Part shown: one piece after another, positions 44,299-53,774 of the stretch | Layout of the letters: every line of letters starts with the position of its first letter | Numbering within the stretch: position 1 is the stretch's first letter | Assembly: GCA_030150045.1 (NCBI GenBank) | Contig: JASLGM010000039.1 | Location: 124,001-188,000 of the forward strand | DNA length: 64,000 bases | Direction: 5' to 3' | Origin: Taishania sp. | GTDB taxonomy: Bacteria > Bacteroidota > Bacteroidia > Flavobacteriales_D > Crocinitomicaceae | Translations under genes and position numbers: made by a program | Notes under the pieces: generated by a model | Seen by the model: only the letters and a program-made list of their open reading frames with translations | Told to the model about the DNA's origin: nothing | The model's database searches: none

Positions 44299-44371
44299 TG
44301 GCCCATGGTGTAACTGGCAACACGTCGGTTTTTGGTACCGAAGAGTCTAGGTTCGAGCCCTAGTGGGCCAA
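44299..44371 (+). tRNA. tRNA-Gln (anticodon TTG)
   Basis: 73 nt. Acceptor arms TGGCCCA/TGGGCCA pair fully; discriminator base A. The anticodon arm is TCGGT-loop-ACCGA with loop TTTTGGT giving anticodon TTG. The T arm contains GGTTCGAGCCC. The 3' CCA is not encoded. Confidence 0.95.
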
Positions 44372-44377
44372 CATTCA

Positions 44378-44409
44378 AAGCCTCTCATTCATTTGAGGGG
44401 CTTTTTTAT
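44378..44409 (+). terminator. Terminator after tRNA-Gln
   Basis: Stem AAGCCTCTCA/TGAGGGGCTT (10 bp with one GU), 4-5-nt loop, then six Ts; 7 nt after the tRNA. Confidence 0.9.
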
Positions 44410-44419
44410 TTCTCTTTTT

Positions 44420-44817
44420 TTGGCAGCTTTAACGGTTTACGGGCTTTAGTAAACTCCGGTAAACCTGTTCACTTGCTGCGTGCCACTGGCTTCCTTTGGT
44501 CGCCGAGGCTCACAAGCGTTCACAAGATTTACCGCTCGTTTAGCTATCCCCTCCATCCTAGCTGAAGTAGATCTGTTTTTACAATGCTTTTTTTTGATTA
44601 CCCCCAAGTATTTTGCGTTTAAACCAAAAGCCACTGTAAGTTTTGAAGAAGATTTGCGACAAAGAAAGGATTTACCTCCTCATCTGTGATCAAAATGCGT
44701 TAGGGATAATAGAGGAAAGCTTTTTTGAGCAGCAAAAAACTTGGAACGAATAGCCCGACCTTCTTTTCCTCTCTAAAAGTTTACTTGGAGAGGAAAAGAA
44801 AGGAAACGCCCAAAAAA
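44420..44817 (+). repeat. Full two-module repeat, copy A4/B4
   Basis: Module A (44420-44566) starts TTGGCAGCTTTAACGG, forms the hairpin GTTTAC/GTAAAC, carries the loop CTTCCTTTGGTCGC and ends TTTAGCTATC...CCTAGCTGAA; the outer stem is GTAAACC/GATTTAC. Module B (44697-44817) opens GCGTTAGGGATA, has hairpin 1 TTTTTTG/CAAAAAA, the constant GAACGAATAGCCCGACC and hairpin 2 TTCTTTTCCTCTC/GAGAGGAAAAGAA (13 bp perfect), and closes GGAAACGCCCAAAAAA, where GCGTT/AACGC pair. It lies between tRNA-Gln and the convergent SpoU methyltransferase gene. Confidence 0.9.
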
Positions 44818-44858
44818 CAATCGGAAAAATTTTAATCGGAAATAGCTTTATTTAAGGG

Positions 44859-45392
44859 CTAAGAAATGTATTTTTTAGCAAATTCCCAAAGCACAACTCC
44901 TGCGCAAACAGACACATTCAAACTGTGTTTAGTGCCAAATTGAGGAATCTCAACAATAGCATTGGAAGTGTCAATCACCGCTTGGTCAACACCATTCACT
45001 TCATTGCCAAAAACAAGGGCGTAAGTCTCGGCGTTTAACTCAGAAATGTTTTGCAACAAGGTCGTTTTTTCAGCCTGCTCCACACTCGCCACCAAAACTC
45101 CCTCGGCCTGCAACTCTTTCACCAATTGAACACAGTTCTCGCGGTATTCCCACGCGACGGTCTCTTCCGCACCGAGCGCGGTTTTATGAATGTCTTTATG
45201 CGGCGGAACAGCCGTAATGCCACACAAATAAATCTTTGAAACATTGAACGCATCAGCTGTTCTGAAAAATGTTCCGATGTTATTCAAGCTTCGTATGTCG
45301 TTCAAAATAACAATCAAAGGAAACTTCTGTTGCTCCTTAAACTCCTCTTCGGATACGCGATCCAACTCCCACAGTTTTAACTTCTTATTCAT
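44859..45392 (-). CDS. SpoU/TrmH-family RNA 2'-O-methyltransferase
   Basis: 177 aa SPOUT-fold enzyme. Motif 1 is NDIRSLNNIGTFFRTADAF near residue 31, with N and R; motif 2 is ALVFGNEVNGV near residue 126; motif 3 is IEIPQFGTKHSLNVSVCAGV near residue 147, which forms the trefoil-knot SAM site. It methylates a ribose on tRNA or rRNA; the target base cannot be told. It lacks the N-terminal substrate-binding domain of RlmB, so it is nearer to short TrmH/TrmL-like proteins. Confidence 0.88.
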   Translation of the reverse strand: MNKKLKLWELDRVSEEEFKEQQKFPLIVILNDIRSLNNIGTFFRTADAFNVSKIYLCGITAVPPHKDIHKTALGAEETVAWEYRENCVQLVKELQAEGVLVASVEQAEKTTLLQNISELNAETYALVFGNEVNGVDQAVIDTSNAIVEIPQFGTKHSLNVSVCAGVVLWEFAKKYIS

Positions 45393-45479
45393 ATTGTTGA
45401 TAACATCTAAGTTCTGATTTTCGCCTAATCGTGATTAAAATCCTTATTTTTATCTTCAAAAATCCAAAAAACGTACGAC

Positions 45480-48113
45480 TTGGCGAAGAAAAAACAAGAA
45501 AAAAGCGCGACCGAGACTCCATTGATGCGTCAATATAATCAAATAAAGGCAAAACATCCTGGAGCACTTTTACTTTTTCGAGTGGGAGATTTTTACGAAA
45601 CCTTTGGCGAAGATGCCATCAAGGCTTCTAAGATCTTAGGCATTGTTCTTACCAAAAGAGGTGCGGGCTCTGCAAATGAAACGGCGTTAGCTGGATTCCC
45701 ACATCACTCCATGGACACCTATCTGCCCAAATTGGTGCGTGCAGGTGAACGTGTGGCGATTTGTGATCAACTAGAAGATCCAAAAATGGTAAAAGGAATT
45801 GTGAAAAGAGGTGTTACGGAATTGGTGACTCCCGGTATTTCGTTTTCCGACCAAGTGCTTGAGCAAAAGAAAAATAATTTTTTATGTGCCATTCACTTTG
45901 ATAAAAGCCAACATGGAATTGCATTAATTGACATCTCAACGGGAGAATTTTTAGCTGCCGAAGGAGATTTAGAATATATTGAGAAAATTGTTCAAGGGTT
46001 TGAGCCCAAAGAGATCATTTATCAAAAGAATAAATCAAAGGAATTTGATGAGTTATTCGGGAAACGGTACTACAACTTTCGCTTAGACGATTGGGTGTTC
46101 ACTGCTGATTTTGCAACCGAAAGTCTGAACCGTCATTTTGGAACAAAATCCTTAAAAGGATTCGGGGTAGATGCTCTTTCCATCGGAACTGTTGCGGCGG
46201 GCGCCATCTTACATTACCTATCCGAAACGCAGAATGACAAATTAGGGCACGTTACAGCGCTCTCACGCATTGAAGAAGATAAATACGTTTGGCTCGATCG
46301 TTTCACCATTCGTAATCTGGAATTATTGCATTCCCCGCATGAAAATGCGACCACATTGGTTGATGTTTTAGACCAAACCTATACGCCAATGGGTGGTCGA
46401 TTAATGAAAAGATGGATTGTACTTCCGCTCAAACACCAATCGGTAATTGTCGATCGGCACATTGCTGTGGAAGCCTTGTATAAACAAGAAGATACAGCTT
46501 ATCAATTGAGTTTATTCTTACGCGATATAGGCGATATGGAACGCTTAATTTCAAAAGTTGCCGTTGGGAAAGCAAATCCAAAGGAAGTGGTACAGCTGAA
46601 GCGCACCTTGCAATTAATGACTCCAATAAAAGAATTAATCGAACCTATTTCTGACGGTTTATTAAAAACCATTTCGGAGCGCTTAGACCCAAGTAAAGGA
46701 TTGATCGATTTGGTAGAAAAAATGCTAGACGATGAACCTTCTGTTCAAATTGGAAAAGGTCGCGTGATTCGCACCGGCGTACACGAGGAGTTAGATGATT
46801 TACGTGCCATCTCCAATGATGGAAAACAATATTTAGAAGATTTACAAAATCGAGAAAGTGCAAGAACGGGAATTCCTTCCTTGAAAGTAGCCTTCAACAA
46901 CGTTTTTGGATACTACATCGAAGTTAGAAACACGCATAAAGATAAAGTTCCTGAAGAATGGATTCGTAAACAAACGTTGGTGAACGCCGAGCGATACATC
47001 ACCGAAGAATTAAAAGAATACGAAGCTAAAATCTTAGGTGCAGAAGATAAGATTCACGCCATAGAAAGCCGTTTGTACCAAGATGTACTGTACCAACTTT
47101 CAGACTACATTCCTTCTACACAGCTCAACGCACATTTCATTGCCCAATTAGATTGTTTGTTGAGCTTTGCTTCCATTGCACGTCAATTCAATTACAACCG
47201 CCCTGAAATAAATGAAGGTTTTGGCATTGAGATTAAAGAAGGACGCCACCCCGTTATTGAACAAAAATTGGCCATTGGCGAAAGCTACATCCCCAATGAT
47301 GTTTATTTGGACAACGACAGCCAGCAAATCATTATGATAACAGGCCCCAACATGTCCGGTAAATCGGCTATTTTAAGACAAACAGCGTTGATTGTTCTCA
47401 TGGCACAAATGGGATCTTTTGTTCCGGCTCAAAGTGCTGTTCTTGGATTAATTGATAAAGTATTTACCCGTGTGGGCGCTTCCGATAACATTTCAAGTGG
47501 AGAATCAACCTTTATGGTGGAAATGAACGAAACGGCGAGTATCTTGAACAATTTAAGCAATCGAAGTTTGATTCTTTTAGACGAAATTGGCCGTGGAACG
47601 AGTACGTATGACGGAATTTCTATAGCTTGGTCCATAGCTGAGTTTATCCACGAACACCCAAAATTCAAGGCAAAAACCCTATTTGCTACACATTACCACG
47701 AATTGAATGATATGCAAAAGCACTTCAATCGCATCAACAACTACAATGTAGCGGTAAAGGAAACTGGTAGCAAGATATTATTCTTACGCAAATTGGTTAA
47801 AGGCGGTTCAGAACACTCATTTGGTATTCATGTAGCGAAGTTGGCGGGAATGCCCAAACAGGTTGTACAGCGCGCAGGCGAAATTTTACACACCTTAGAA
47901 AAGGCAAACAAAATGGACGAAACAACAGCCTTAAATTTGGATGTAAAACCCATTTCGACCAGTACCGATTCCATGCAGTTGAGTTTTTTCCAATTGAACG
48001 ACCCTGTTTTGGAACAAATCCACGAACAGCTGATAAGCATTGATATCAACACACTTACACCGGTAGAGGCATTGATGAAATTAAATGAAATAAAAAAATT
48101 AACAGGCGGATAG
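45480..48113 (+). CDS. mutS: DNA mismatch repair protein MutS
   Basis: 877 aa. Mismatch-recognition ATPase. The N-terminal F-x-E mismatch wedge is in RVGDFYETFGEDA near residue 38; the clamp and lever follow; the ATPase has TGPNMSGKSAILRQTA near residue 621 and LILLDEIGRGTSTYDG near residue 697. The start is TTG (45480-45482), giving MAKKKQEKSATETPLMRQYN; the next ATG (MRQYN) would cut into the family's conserved start. Standard length. Followed by a tRNA-Gly promoter. Confidence 0.96.
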   Translation: MAKKKQEKSATETPLMRQYNQIKAKHPGALLLFRVGDFYETFGEDAIKASKILGIVLTKRGAGSANETALAGFPHHSMDTYLPKLVRAGERVAICDQLEDPKMVKGIVKRGVTELVTPGISFSDQVLEQKKNNFLCAIHFDKSQHGIALIDISTGEFLAAEGDLEYIEKIVQGFEPKEIIYQKNKSKEFDELFGKRYYNFRLDDWVFTADFATESLNRHFGTKSLKGFGVDALSIGTVAAGAILHYLSETQNDKLGHVTALSRIEEDKYVWLDRFTIRNLELLHSPHENATTLVDVLDQTYTPMGGRLMKRWIVLPLKHQSVIVDRHIAVEALYKQEDTAYQLSLFLRDIGDMERLISKVAVGKANPKEVVQLKRTLQLMTPIKELIEPISDGLLKTISERLDPSKGLIDLVEKMLDDEPSVQIGKGRVIRTGVHEELDDLRAISNDGKQYLEDLQNRESARTGIPSLKVAFNNVFGYYIEVRNTHKDKVPEEWIRKQTLVNAERYITEELKEYEAKILGAEDKIHAIESRLYQDVLYQLSDYIPSTQLNAHFIAQLDCLLSFASIARQFNYNRPEINEGFGIEIKEGRHPVIEQKLAIGESYIPNDVYLDNDSQQIIMITGPNMSGKSAILRQTALIVLMAQMGSFVPAQSAVLGLIDKVFTRVGASDNISSGESTFMVEMNETASILNNLSNRSLILLDEIGRGTSTYDGISIAWSIAEFIHEHPKFKAKTLFATHYHELNDMQKHFNRINNYNVAVKETGSKILFLRKLVKGGSEHSFGIHVAKLAGMPKQVVQRAGEILHTLEKANKMDETTALNLDVKPISTSTDSMQLSFFQLNDPVLEQIHEQLISIDINTLTPVEALMKLNEIKKLTGG

Positions 48114-48133
48114 AAAAAAAAGTAAAAATTCGC

Positions 48134-48163
48134 TTGTCAGAATAAATAAAGTGCTTATCTTTG
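48134..48163 (+). promoter_or_regulatory. Promoter of the tRNA-Gly/tRNA-Leu unit
   Basis: TTG (48134-48136), a 19-nt spacer and TATCTTTG (48156-48163) match the Bacteroidota consensus; tRNA-Gly begins 41 nt later. Confidence 0.8.
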
Positions 48164-48203
48164 TCCCCGCAACAGCAAACGAGTTGTTGAATAACAAATA
48201 AAA

Positions 48204-48276
<73 letters not shown>

Positions 48277-48338
48277 CAGAGGGACGAAGATCGAATCGTC
48301 AACTATTGAAATATTAAATTTATCAGTCTGATAAATTT

Positions 48339-48422
48339 GCTCGAGTGGTGGAATTGGTAGACACGCCGGACTTAAAATCCTGTGCTCTCATGGGCGTGCG
48401 GGTTCAAGTCCCGCCTCGAGTA
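48339..48422 (+). tRNA. tRNA-Leu (anticodon TAA)
   Basis: 84 nt with a long variable arm (TGTGCTCTCATGGGCGT), typical of class II tRNA-Leu. Acceptor GCTCGAG/CTCGAGT pairs with a G-T at the first position; anticodon loop CTTAAAA gives TAA. T arm GCGGG/CCCGC. Probably co-transcribed with tRNA-Gly. Confidence 0.95.
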
Positions 48423-48426
48423 CAAG

Positions 48427-48455
48427 AACCCTGTCAGAAATGGCGGGGTTTTTCT
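48427..48455 (+). terminator. Terminator after tRNA-Leu
   Basis: Stem AACCCTGTCA/TGGCGGGGTT (10 pairs including two GU), GAAA loop, five Ts then a T-rich tail; 4 nt after the tRNA. Confidence 0.85.
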
Positions 48456-48502
48456 TTTTAAAAATGCTTACAGTGGGGCTTCCACCCTTTGTTTGTAGAA
48501 TT

Positions 48503-48528
48503 GCCTGGCTTTTTGGTCAGGCTTTTTT
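48503..48528 (+). terminator. Second terminator-like hairpin
   Basis: Stem GCCTG/CAGGC with a 10-nt loop and six Ts; a back-up terminator 50 nt after the first and about 30 nt before the repeat element. Confidence 0.6.
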
Positions 48529-48557
48529 GTTTTTATTCGATTCTTCTATAAGTTTTC

Positions 48558-48940
48558 TTGGCAGCCTAAACGGTTTACGTGCTTTAGTAAAGTGGTGAAA
48601 AAGCAGGCAACTGCTGCTGGTCACGTGCTTCCGTTGGTCGCAGTGTCCAACTAGCGTTTTCTTGCCTTTTCACGGCCTTTAGCTACCGCCACTCCTCCCG
48701 GGCTGAAGATCTTTCTACGAACAACAAAATTCCATTTAAAACAATATGCGCATATTCAGATATTGCTTCCTCGATTGGGAAGTCTGGAAAGGGAAATTAC
48801 AGGTAAACCATCCTGTTTTGGTTTGAAAACCGTTTCGCGTTAGGGATACGAGTGGAAAGCTTTGCCGACAAATGCTTGTCGGCAAACTTGAAACGGATAG
48901 CCCGACCCAACCAAGAATTTGGTTGGGAAACGCCCAAAAT
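48558..48940 (+). repeat. Full two-module repeat, copy A5/B5
   Basis: Module A (48558-48707): TTGGCAGCC, GTGCTTTAGTAAA, inner stem TGGTCAC/GTGTCCA (one mismatch) around CTTCCGTTGGTCGC, outer stem GTGAAAA/TTTTCAC, end TTTAGCTACC...CCCGGGCTGAA. Module B (48837-48940): GCGTTAGGGATA, GTGGAAAGC, hairpin 1 TTTGCCGACAA/TTGTCGGCAAA (11 bp), GGATAGCCCGA, hairpin 2 CCCAACCA/TGGTTGGG (8 bp), GGAAACGCCCAAAA. It ends 12 nt before the stop of the convergent symporter gene. Confidence 0.92.
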
Positions 48941-48952
48941 AAAAAAAGAAAG

Positions 48953-49957
48953 CTAGCTGCTCTGACCGAGGATTTCTATCGTATTCTTCGCGTCTATTTT
49001 GTTTGCAATAAAACTGGTAATTATCAGCTGGATGGCGTGATACAGCATAATGGGCAGCAACATAATGGCCGCATCAGCAGGATTTGTGAACAAAACACTG
49101 GACATAACCGTTCCGTGCACCAACGATTTTTTAGAAGAACAGAAGATCAAGGTTATGCGATCGGCGGTATTGAAACGGCACTTTTTTCCCAACCATTGGG
49201 TGAAAAAGTAAACAGTGAAGAACAAAAGAATTACGCAAAAAATAAGCGAAATCAAGGTAAGAAATGACAATCCATCGAAGAGATTTGCGGTAAAAGAATG
49301 GCTAAATGAAGCATAAACGATCAATAAAATAATGGACTGATCGAGGTGTTTAAGACTGGATTTGTTTTTACGTGCCCACGCTCCCCAATAACGGTTTCCG
49401 AGAATCCCCAAGGTAATAGGTAGCAGCACTTGCAAGGATAATTTATAAAAAATAGAACTGAAATCGACATCCGCATCGAGGCCTGTCAAGAAAATACTCA
49501 TCCAAAGTGGCGTAAAAAGGACACCCAGTAAACTGGAAATACTGGCGTTAAAAATAGCCGAGGGAACGTTGCCACCCGCTATAGAAACCATCACAACAGA
49601 AGAGGAAACGGTAGATGGCAAGCAAGCCAAAAAGAAAAAGGCTAACCATAAAAGTTCAAACTGCGTTCCAGCAGCTAAGGGATAAAAACAAAGAATAAGT
49701 AAAGGAAACAACAAGAAAACGACCAACTGTGTCAAAAGATGAAGTTTCCAATTGGATAGATCTTTTCGAAGAGCGGAAAGGTCGAGTTTTAGACCGTAGA
49801 AGAAAAAAATCAATCCCACACCGACATCTGTTATCTGGTTGAGCGAAACAGGCTTTTGTATATCTGCTAATTGAGGGAAATAATAACTCACAATCACCAT
49901 CAATAAGATTCCTATAACAAAGGGTTCAAGTCCGATTTTTGACAATAATTTTTTCAT
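48953..49957 (-). CDS. Bile acid:sodium symporter-family transporter (SBF-like)
   Basis: 334 aa from the ATG at 49957 (MKKLLSKIGLEPFVIG); an ATG 18 codons upstream gives an unlikely basic extension. Ten hydrophobic segments cover the protein. FFLACLPSTVSSSVVMVSIAGGNVPSAIFNA, near residues 110-140, is the helix-break substrate region of the BASS/SBF-like family (YfeH type). Substrate unknown: organic acids or other anions are possible. A terminator precedes it, so it needs its own promoter. Confidence 0.82.
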   Translation of the reverse strand: MKKLLSKIGLEPFVIGILLMVIVSYYFPQLADIQKPVSLNQITDVGVGLIFFFYGLKLDLSALRKDLSNWKLHLLTQLVVFLLFPLLILCFYPLAAGTQFELLWLAFFFLACLPSTVSSSVVMVSIAGGNVPSAIFNASISSLLGVLFTPLWMSIFLTGLDADVDFSSIFYKLSLQVLLPITLGILGNRYWGAWARKNKSSLKHLDQSIILLIVYASFSHSFTANLFDGLSFLTLISLIFCVILLFFTVYFFTQWLGKKCRFNTADRITLIFCSSKKSLVHGTVMSSVLFTNPADAAIMLLPIMLYHAIQLIITSFIANKIDAKNTIEILGQSS

Positions 49958-50002
49958 GCTATTTGCGCTCCGTTTTTTTGATGCTTTACGAAGATAAAAC
50001 AA

Positions 50003-50033
50003 AAATGCCATTCGTTTAGAACGAATGGCATTT
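50003..50033 (-). terminator. Terminator of the TPR-LuxR regulator gene
   Basis: Perfect 14-bp stem AAATGCCATTCGTT/AACGAATGGCATTT with loop TAG, followed on the minus strand by TTTTTGTTTT. It lies about 140 nt after the regulator's stop. Confidence 0.8.
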
Positions 50034-50170
50034 GACCTAAATGATTAGATTAATTAGTGTGTGTGTTTAATGATTGTGTGAGGTTCTTCAAATGTAGATT
50101 ATTTCCCTTTAAAAGCACAAAAAACGACCGTGACAAAAGCGTGGCAATTTAACACGATAAACATAATCAT

Positions 50171-51898
50171 CTATATATCAACGATTAACATCGCAAGAGT
50201 TTCATCATCCTTTATACCATATTTTTTACGAATTCTGTATTTATACGTACGAATACTATCGAATGAGATACCTAATATGGCGGCAATCTCCTTGCTGGAC
50301 AGTTCCAATTTACGTAAAATAATGTATCGCAATTCTGCTTGAGTAAGCGTTGGCATGCGCAAGGTTAATCGTTCCATATAAGCTCCATGAACGGCTTCAA
50401 ATGCTCTTTTGAAATTGATCCAATCTTCATCGGTAATAATGGCTAATGACATTAAGTGATTCAAACGGTTTGCGCGTTCGATCAAAATTTCATCTTTGGT
50501 ATTACTTTCTTCGATGGTTTTAATTTCCTTTCTAAAATCTTCGACTTGTTTATTTTTTAATAACAAGGAAGCAGTCATACCCATCAACTCTCTTTGAGCA
50601 TTTTGAAGTTCTTCCCCGATTCTATTTTTTTCTAATTCTATCTCCCTTTCCTTCTCTTTGTGTTTTATATTTTGCTTTTTTAGCAAAACAAACGCTAAAA
50701 CGGAAAGTAACAATATGATTACAATTGTTCCAAATAAAATAATGACACGTGTTCTTTTGATGTGTTCTAACTCGATTTGTTGATGGAAGTATTTATCGAT
50801 TTGATCTTTATCATCTAACTGTTTAACGAGTTCAATGGTTTTCAAACGATTGCTTTCGTCTACTTTTGCGAGTGTTTTTTCCATCCATTGAAAAGCGTCA
50901 TCAAAATGCCCTCGTTTTCCTTCTTCGTAAGCAAAAAGATGAAGAACAGCAGCTGGAATACGATCTTCATTGGTTTGTCCGAACATGTCTTTCAATTCTT
51001 TGATGATCTGAAGCACTTTATCTTGTTCTTGAAGCTTGATGTAATTCAATGCCAATAATTGTTTTCTACGCACGGTTATATCGAAATCGATATGCTCATC
51101 ACGAATTACAAACGGCGCAGCCTGCATCACTTCAAGGGCTTTATCATATCGTTTTAATCTCATGTAAACATCCCCAAGATTATTCTGCGCGATACGAAAC
51201 CAAATGGCGTTCTTGCCGAGTTCTGCCTGTTTATAAAGTGTATTGAAATAATTAAGTGTTTCCCTCTCCTTTCCTTGTGCTTTATAGATTAATCCTTGCG
51301 TATGAATGATGTTTAATTGTAAGTTGTCATAATATGTCCTTTTTACTGATTGCGCAATCTCCAGGTATTTTAGGGCCATATTATTGTAGCCCACCGTATA
51401 GTATACATATGCAATATTGTAAATCAATTCTTGTTTATCGGGAAGTTCTTGCTCGGACAACTTAAGAATGTAAGCGTAGGATTCTTCTAAATAATCAATC
51501 GCTTTTGCATAATTCATGTCTTCAAAAAAATAATGAAGACCAATCGCATGCCTCGCTCTTGCTTGTAACTGTCTAATCTTTGACGCATCAAGTTTAGCGA
51601 TGAACCTTTTCATTTCCTTTTTGTAATTAGCGTAATTACGTGAGGAATAAAAGTTGAAAAACATAAATTCTGTTTCAAATAACAGTTCTTTGTCATTGGC
51701 CTTTTCAGCTGTCTTTTTTAGCAAGTTAACCTCTGTAAAGAAAGAGATGGAGTCGTTTAATAAAGGATTAGAATAAAAATCTCTTACTAATAAGTTTTGG
51801 CGTTCAGCATAATCCTTATTCAAATAATAATCATACACCTGTGCATTAGCTAAAAAGGAAATGCAGGTTATCAATCCAGAAAAAAGAAAAGTATTCAA
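50171..51898 (-). CDS. Membrane-anchored TPR regulator with LuxR-type HTH
   Basis: 575 aa. A signal sequence (residues 1-19) leads to a periplasmic TPR-like region (about 40-370: AKAIDYLEESYAYILKL, YNNMALKYLEIAQS, FRIAQNNLGDVYMRLKRYDKA). A single transmembrane helix (VIILFGTIVIILLLSVLAFVLL, about 388-409) follows, then a charged coiled coil (410-480), then a LuxR-type HTH (about 510-575: LTQAELRYIILRKLELSSKEIAAILGI, SIRTYKYRIRKKYG). This layout, common in Bacteroidota, suggests a one-component sensor. Ligand and targets are unknown. Confidence 0.82.
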   Translation of the reverse strand: MNTFLFSGLITCISFLANAQVYDYYLNKDYAERQNLLVRDFYSNPLLNDSISFFTEVNLLKKTAEKANDKELLFETEFMFFNFYSSRNYANYKKEMKRFIAKLDASKIRQLQARARHAIGLHYFFEDMNYAKAIDYLEESYAYILKLSEQELPDKQELIYNIAYVYYTVGYNNMALKYLEIAQSVKRTYYDNLQLNIIHTQGLIYKAQGKERETLNYFNTLYKQAELGKNAIWFRIAQNNLGDVYMRLKRYDKALEVMQAAPFVIRDEHIDFDITVRRKQLLALNYIKLQEQDKVLQIIKELKDMFGQTNEDRIPAAVLHLFAYEEGKRGHFDDAFQWMEKTLAKVDESNRLKTIELVKQLDDKDQIDKYFHQQIELEHIKRTRVIILFGTIVIILLLSVLAFVLLKKQNIKHKEKEREIELEKNRIGEELQNAQRELMGMTASLLLKNKQVEDFRKEIKTIEESNTKDEILIERANRLNHLMSLAIITDEDWINFKRAFEAVHGAYMERLTLRMPTLTQAELRYIILRKLELSSKEIAAILGISFDSIRTYKYRIRKKYGIKDDETLAMLIVDI

Positions 51899-51971
51899 GT
51901 TTACAAGTAATCAAAAAGTGATTTTTTCTGGGGTTCCATTTTCATAAATAAATCCCTGAAAAAGATTAACC

Positions 51972-52832
51972 CTAAAAATGCGTAAGAATAAATTGATATG
52001 CCTTTCCGACAAAATCAGCAGTGTGCGCTGCATTCCATCCTGAATGCCCTTCTCCTGGATACAAGGTCGATTCGTGAGTAATATTATGTCTCAAAAGCGC
52101 GCTATCTAGTAAATGTACTTGAGTGGATGGGATCAAATGATCTTGATCTCCATAAAAAGAAATCGTTGGAGGAGTAGAACTTTTTACATATTCAACAGGA
52201 CTAACAGCTTTCCATTTATTGGGATACGATTGATACGTGAATGGTCCGATCAAATAAGACAATCCGTATAACATACTCGGGTTATTGGTATAAGACGGAT
52301 CTGTAAAATCTGCTGGTCCGACTATGTTACATACTCCTTTTACACGTTCAGCTGTATCGTGACGATAAGCATACATCATAGATAAATGTGCACCAGCACT
52401 AGCCCCTACCATAAACAGATCACTTCCAAGTCCATATTTAGCTTTCGAAATTTCATCTATAGCGCTTTGAATGTCATTGATTTGCATATCGTACCCTGGC
52501 TGCTGCAAAGTGCCTAATCGGTAATTGATATTGATAATTGCGTGTGTTGGAAATACTTGTTTCAACCAATTATAACTGTCAGCAAAATCATTTTTATCAC
52601 CTGCATTCCATCCACCACCGTGTATCATCACGAAAATCTTTGTCTGCTCTGAACGATTTGCGGGTAAATAAACATCCATAACATTACGCGAATGTTTGCC
52701 ATAACTAATATCTTTCAAAACATGAGAAATAGCGGTATCGTAACTAACTTGATCGATTTCTGGCTTTTCTTTTTTACAAGCAAAAAGAAAAGAAACAAGG
52801 AATACGAAGGATAAAATTCGAGTGAAGTACAT
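51972..52832 (-). CDS. Lipoprotein alpha/beta-hydrolase (carboxylesterase-like), copy 1
   Basis: 286 aa. Lipobox LFACKKE near residue 19. Oxyanion-hole motif IHGGGWN near residue 71; nucleophile elbow GASAGAHLSM near residue 142; Asp in FYGDQDHLIP near residue 222; His in GEGHSGWN near residue 260. Matches the BD-FAE/esterase-lipase group. Adjacent to a second similar gene, so this is a tandem duplication. It probably acts on esters in the periplasm or at the surface. Confidence 0.82.
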   Translation of the reverse strand: MYFTRILSFVFLVSFLFACKKEKPEIDQVSYDTAISHVLKDISYGKHSRNVMDVYLPANRSEQTKIFVMIHGGGWNAGDKNDFADSYNWLKQVFPTHAIININYRLGTLQQPGYDMQINDIQSAIDEISKAKYGLGSDLFMVGASAGAHLSMMYAYRHDTAERVKGVCNIVGPADFTDPSYTNNPSMLYGLSYLIGPFTYQSYPNKWKAVSPVEYVKSSTPPTISFYGDQDHLIPSTQVHLLDSALLRHNITHESTLYPGEGHSGWNAAHTADFVGKAYQFILTHF

Positions 52833-52871
52833 TTTCTTTTATTTAGGTTGACGTAGAATTTCTAAGGAAAA

Positions 52872-53744
52872 TTACAAATTACTTTTTAGAAATTGAAGTA
52901 TTTCGTTATCAATTATTTGATTTGTTTCTGGTTGAAAATCAAAATGATCTTCGGCAGAAAAAAACAAATAACGATTCGGAACATTAAACTGCGTGAGCTT
53001 TTGCTCTAATCGTTCTCCTTGTAAATATGGAACAAGATTGTCTCTTCCAGTATAAACCGCAAGAACAGCTGGTGTTGACGAATTAACATAGGTAATTGGA
53101 CTACGTGCCACATATAATTCAGGGTCTTGGGCGTATGTTTTATCACCAAATACATTTTGCAGAAAATTAGATGTAATAGAAGAAGTTTGATAATTTGGAA
53201 TTGTAAAATCTGCATGTCCCAATAAATTAACCACCGACTTTATGTTTTGATTATTTAGATTTCTAAACGCATAAAACATCGACAAATGAGCGCCAGAACT
53301 ATAACCAACAAAATGTATGTTCCCCACCCATTCAGGATACCTACTTTTAAAGTGTTGTATCGCTAACCCGATGTCTTCTTGTTGTTGTTCAATTATGGGT
53401 TCTCCAGGAATGCATAAACGATAGTCCATATTCAACAATGCAAGCTGCGGTAAACTATCGTTAACTAATTTCACATAACTGCCCATAGTGTATTTCTCAC
53501 CGTGAGACCATCCACCGCCATGAACAAATATAACTAACGGCGTATGAATATCCATCTCACTTGGATGATAAACATCCATTACTTGCAACTCATTATTTCC
53601 ATAAGAAACATAATTTTCCCAGTGTGGTTCTAAGTCAACATCTTCAATAGGATCCGTCACAACTGGCGGAGCAATTTTCTCTTTTTTACAAGACGAAATA
53701 ATAAAAATGAACAATATTATATTGATCGTAAATAAGCTCTTCAT
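52872..53744 (-). CDS. Lipoprotein alpha/beta-hydrolase (carboxylesterase-like), copy 2
   Basis: 290 aa, upstream of and homologous to the previous gene. Lipobox ISSCKKE near residue 19; VHGGGWSHGEK near residue 75; nucleophile elbow GYSSGAHLSMFYAF near residue 148; Asp in YTGRDNLVPY; His in SAEDHFDFQP near residue 263. The two paralogues have diverged well beyond recent duplication, and their order suggests co-transcription with a 39-nt gap. Confidence 0.82.
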   Translation of the reverse strand: MKSLFTINIILFIFIISSCKKEKIAPPVVTDPIEDVDLEPHWENYVSYGNNELQVMDVYHPSEMDIHTPLVIFVHGGGWSHGEKYTMGSYVKLVNDSLPQLALLNMDYRLCIPGEPIIEQQQEDIGLAIQHFKSRYPEWVGNIHFVGYSSGAHLSMFYAFRNLNNQNIKSVVNLLGHADFTIPNYQTSSITSNFLQNVFGDKTYAQDPELYVARSPITYVNSSTPAVLAVYTGRDNLVPYLQGERLEQKLTQFNVPNRYLFFSAEDHFDFQPETNQIIDNEILQFLKSNL

Positions 53745-53774
53745 AACCTATTAAAAATAAACATAATTTGACAA

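Noticed and set aside
48872..49267. 131-codon plus-strand frame
   Set aside because: It starts in module B of copy 5 and runs antisense through the symporter gene, which has clear membrane helices and family motifs.
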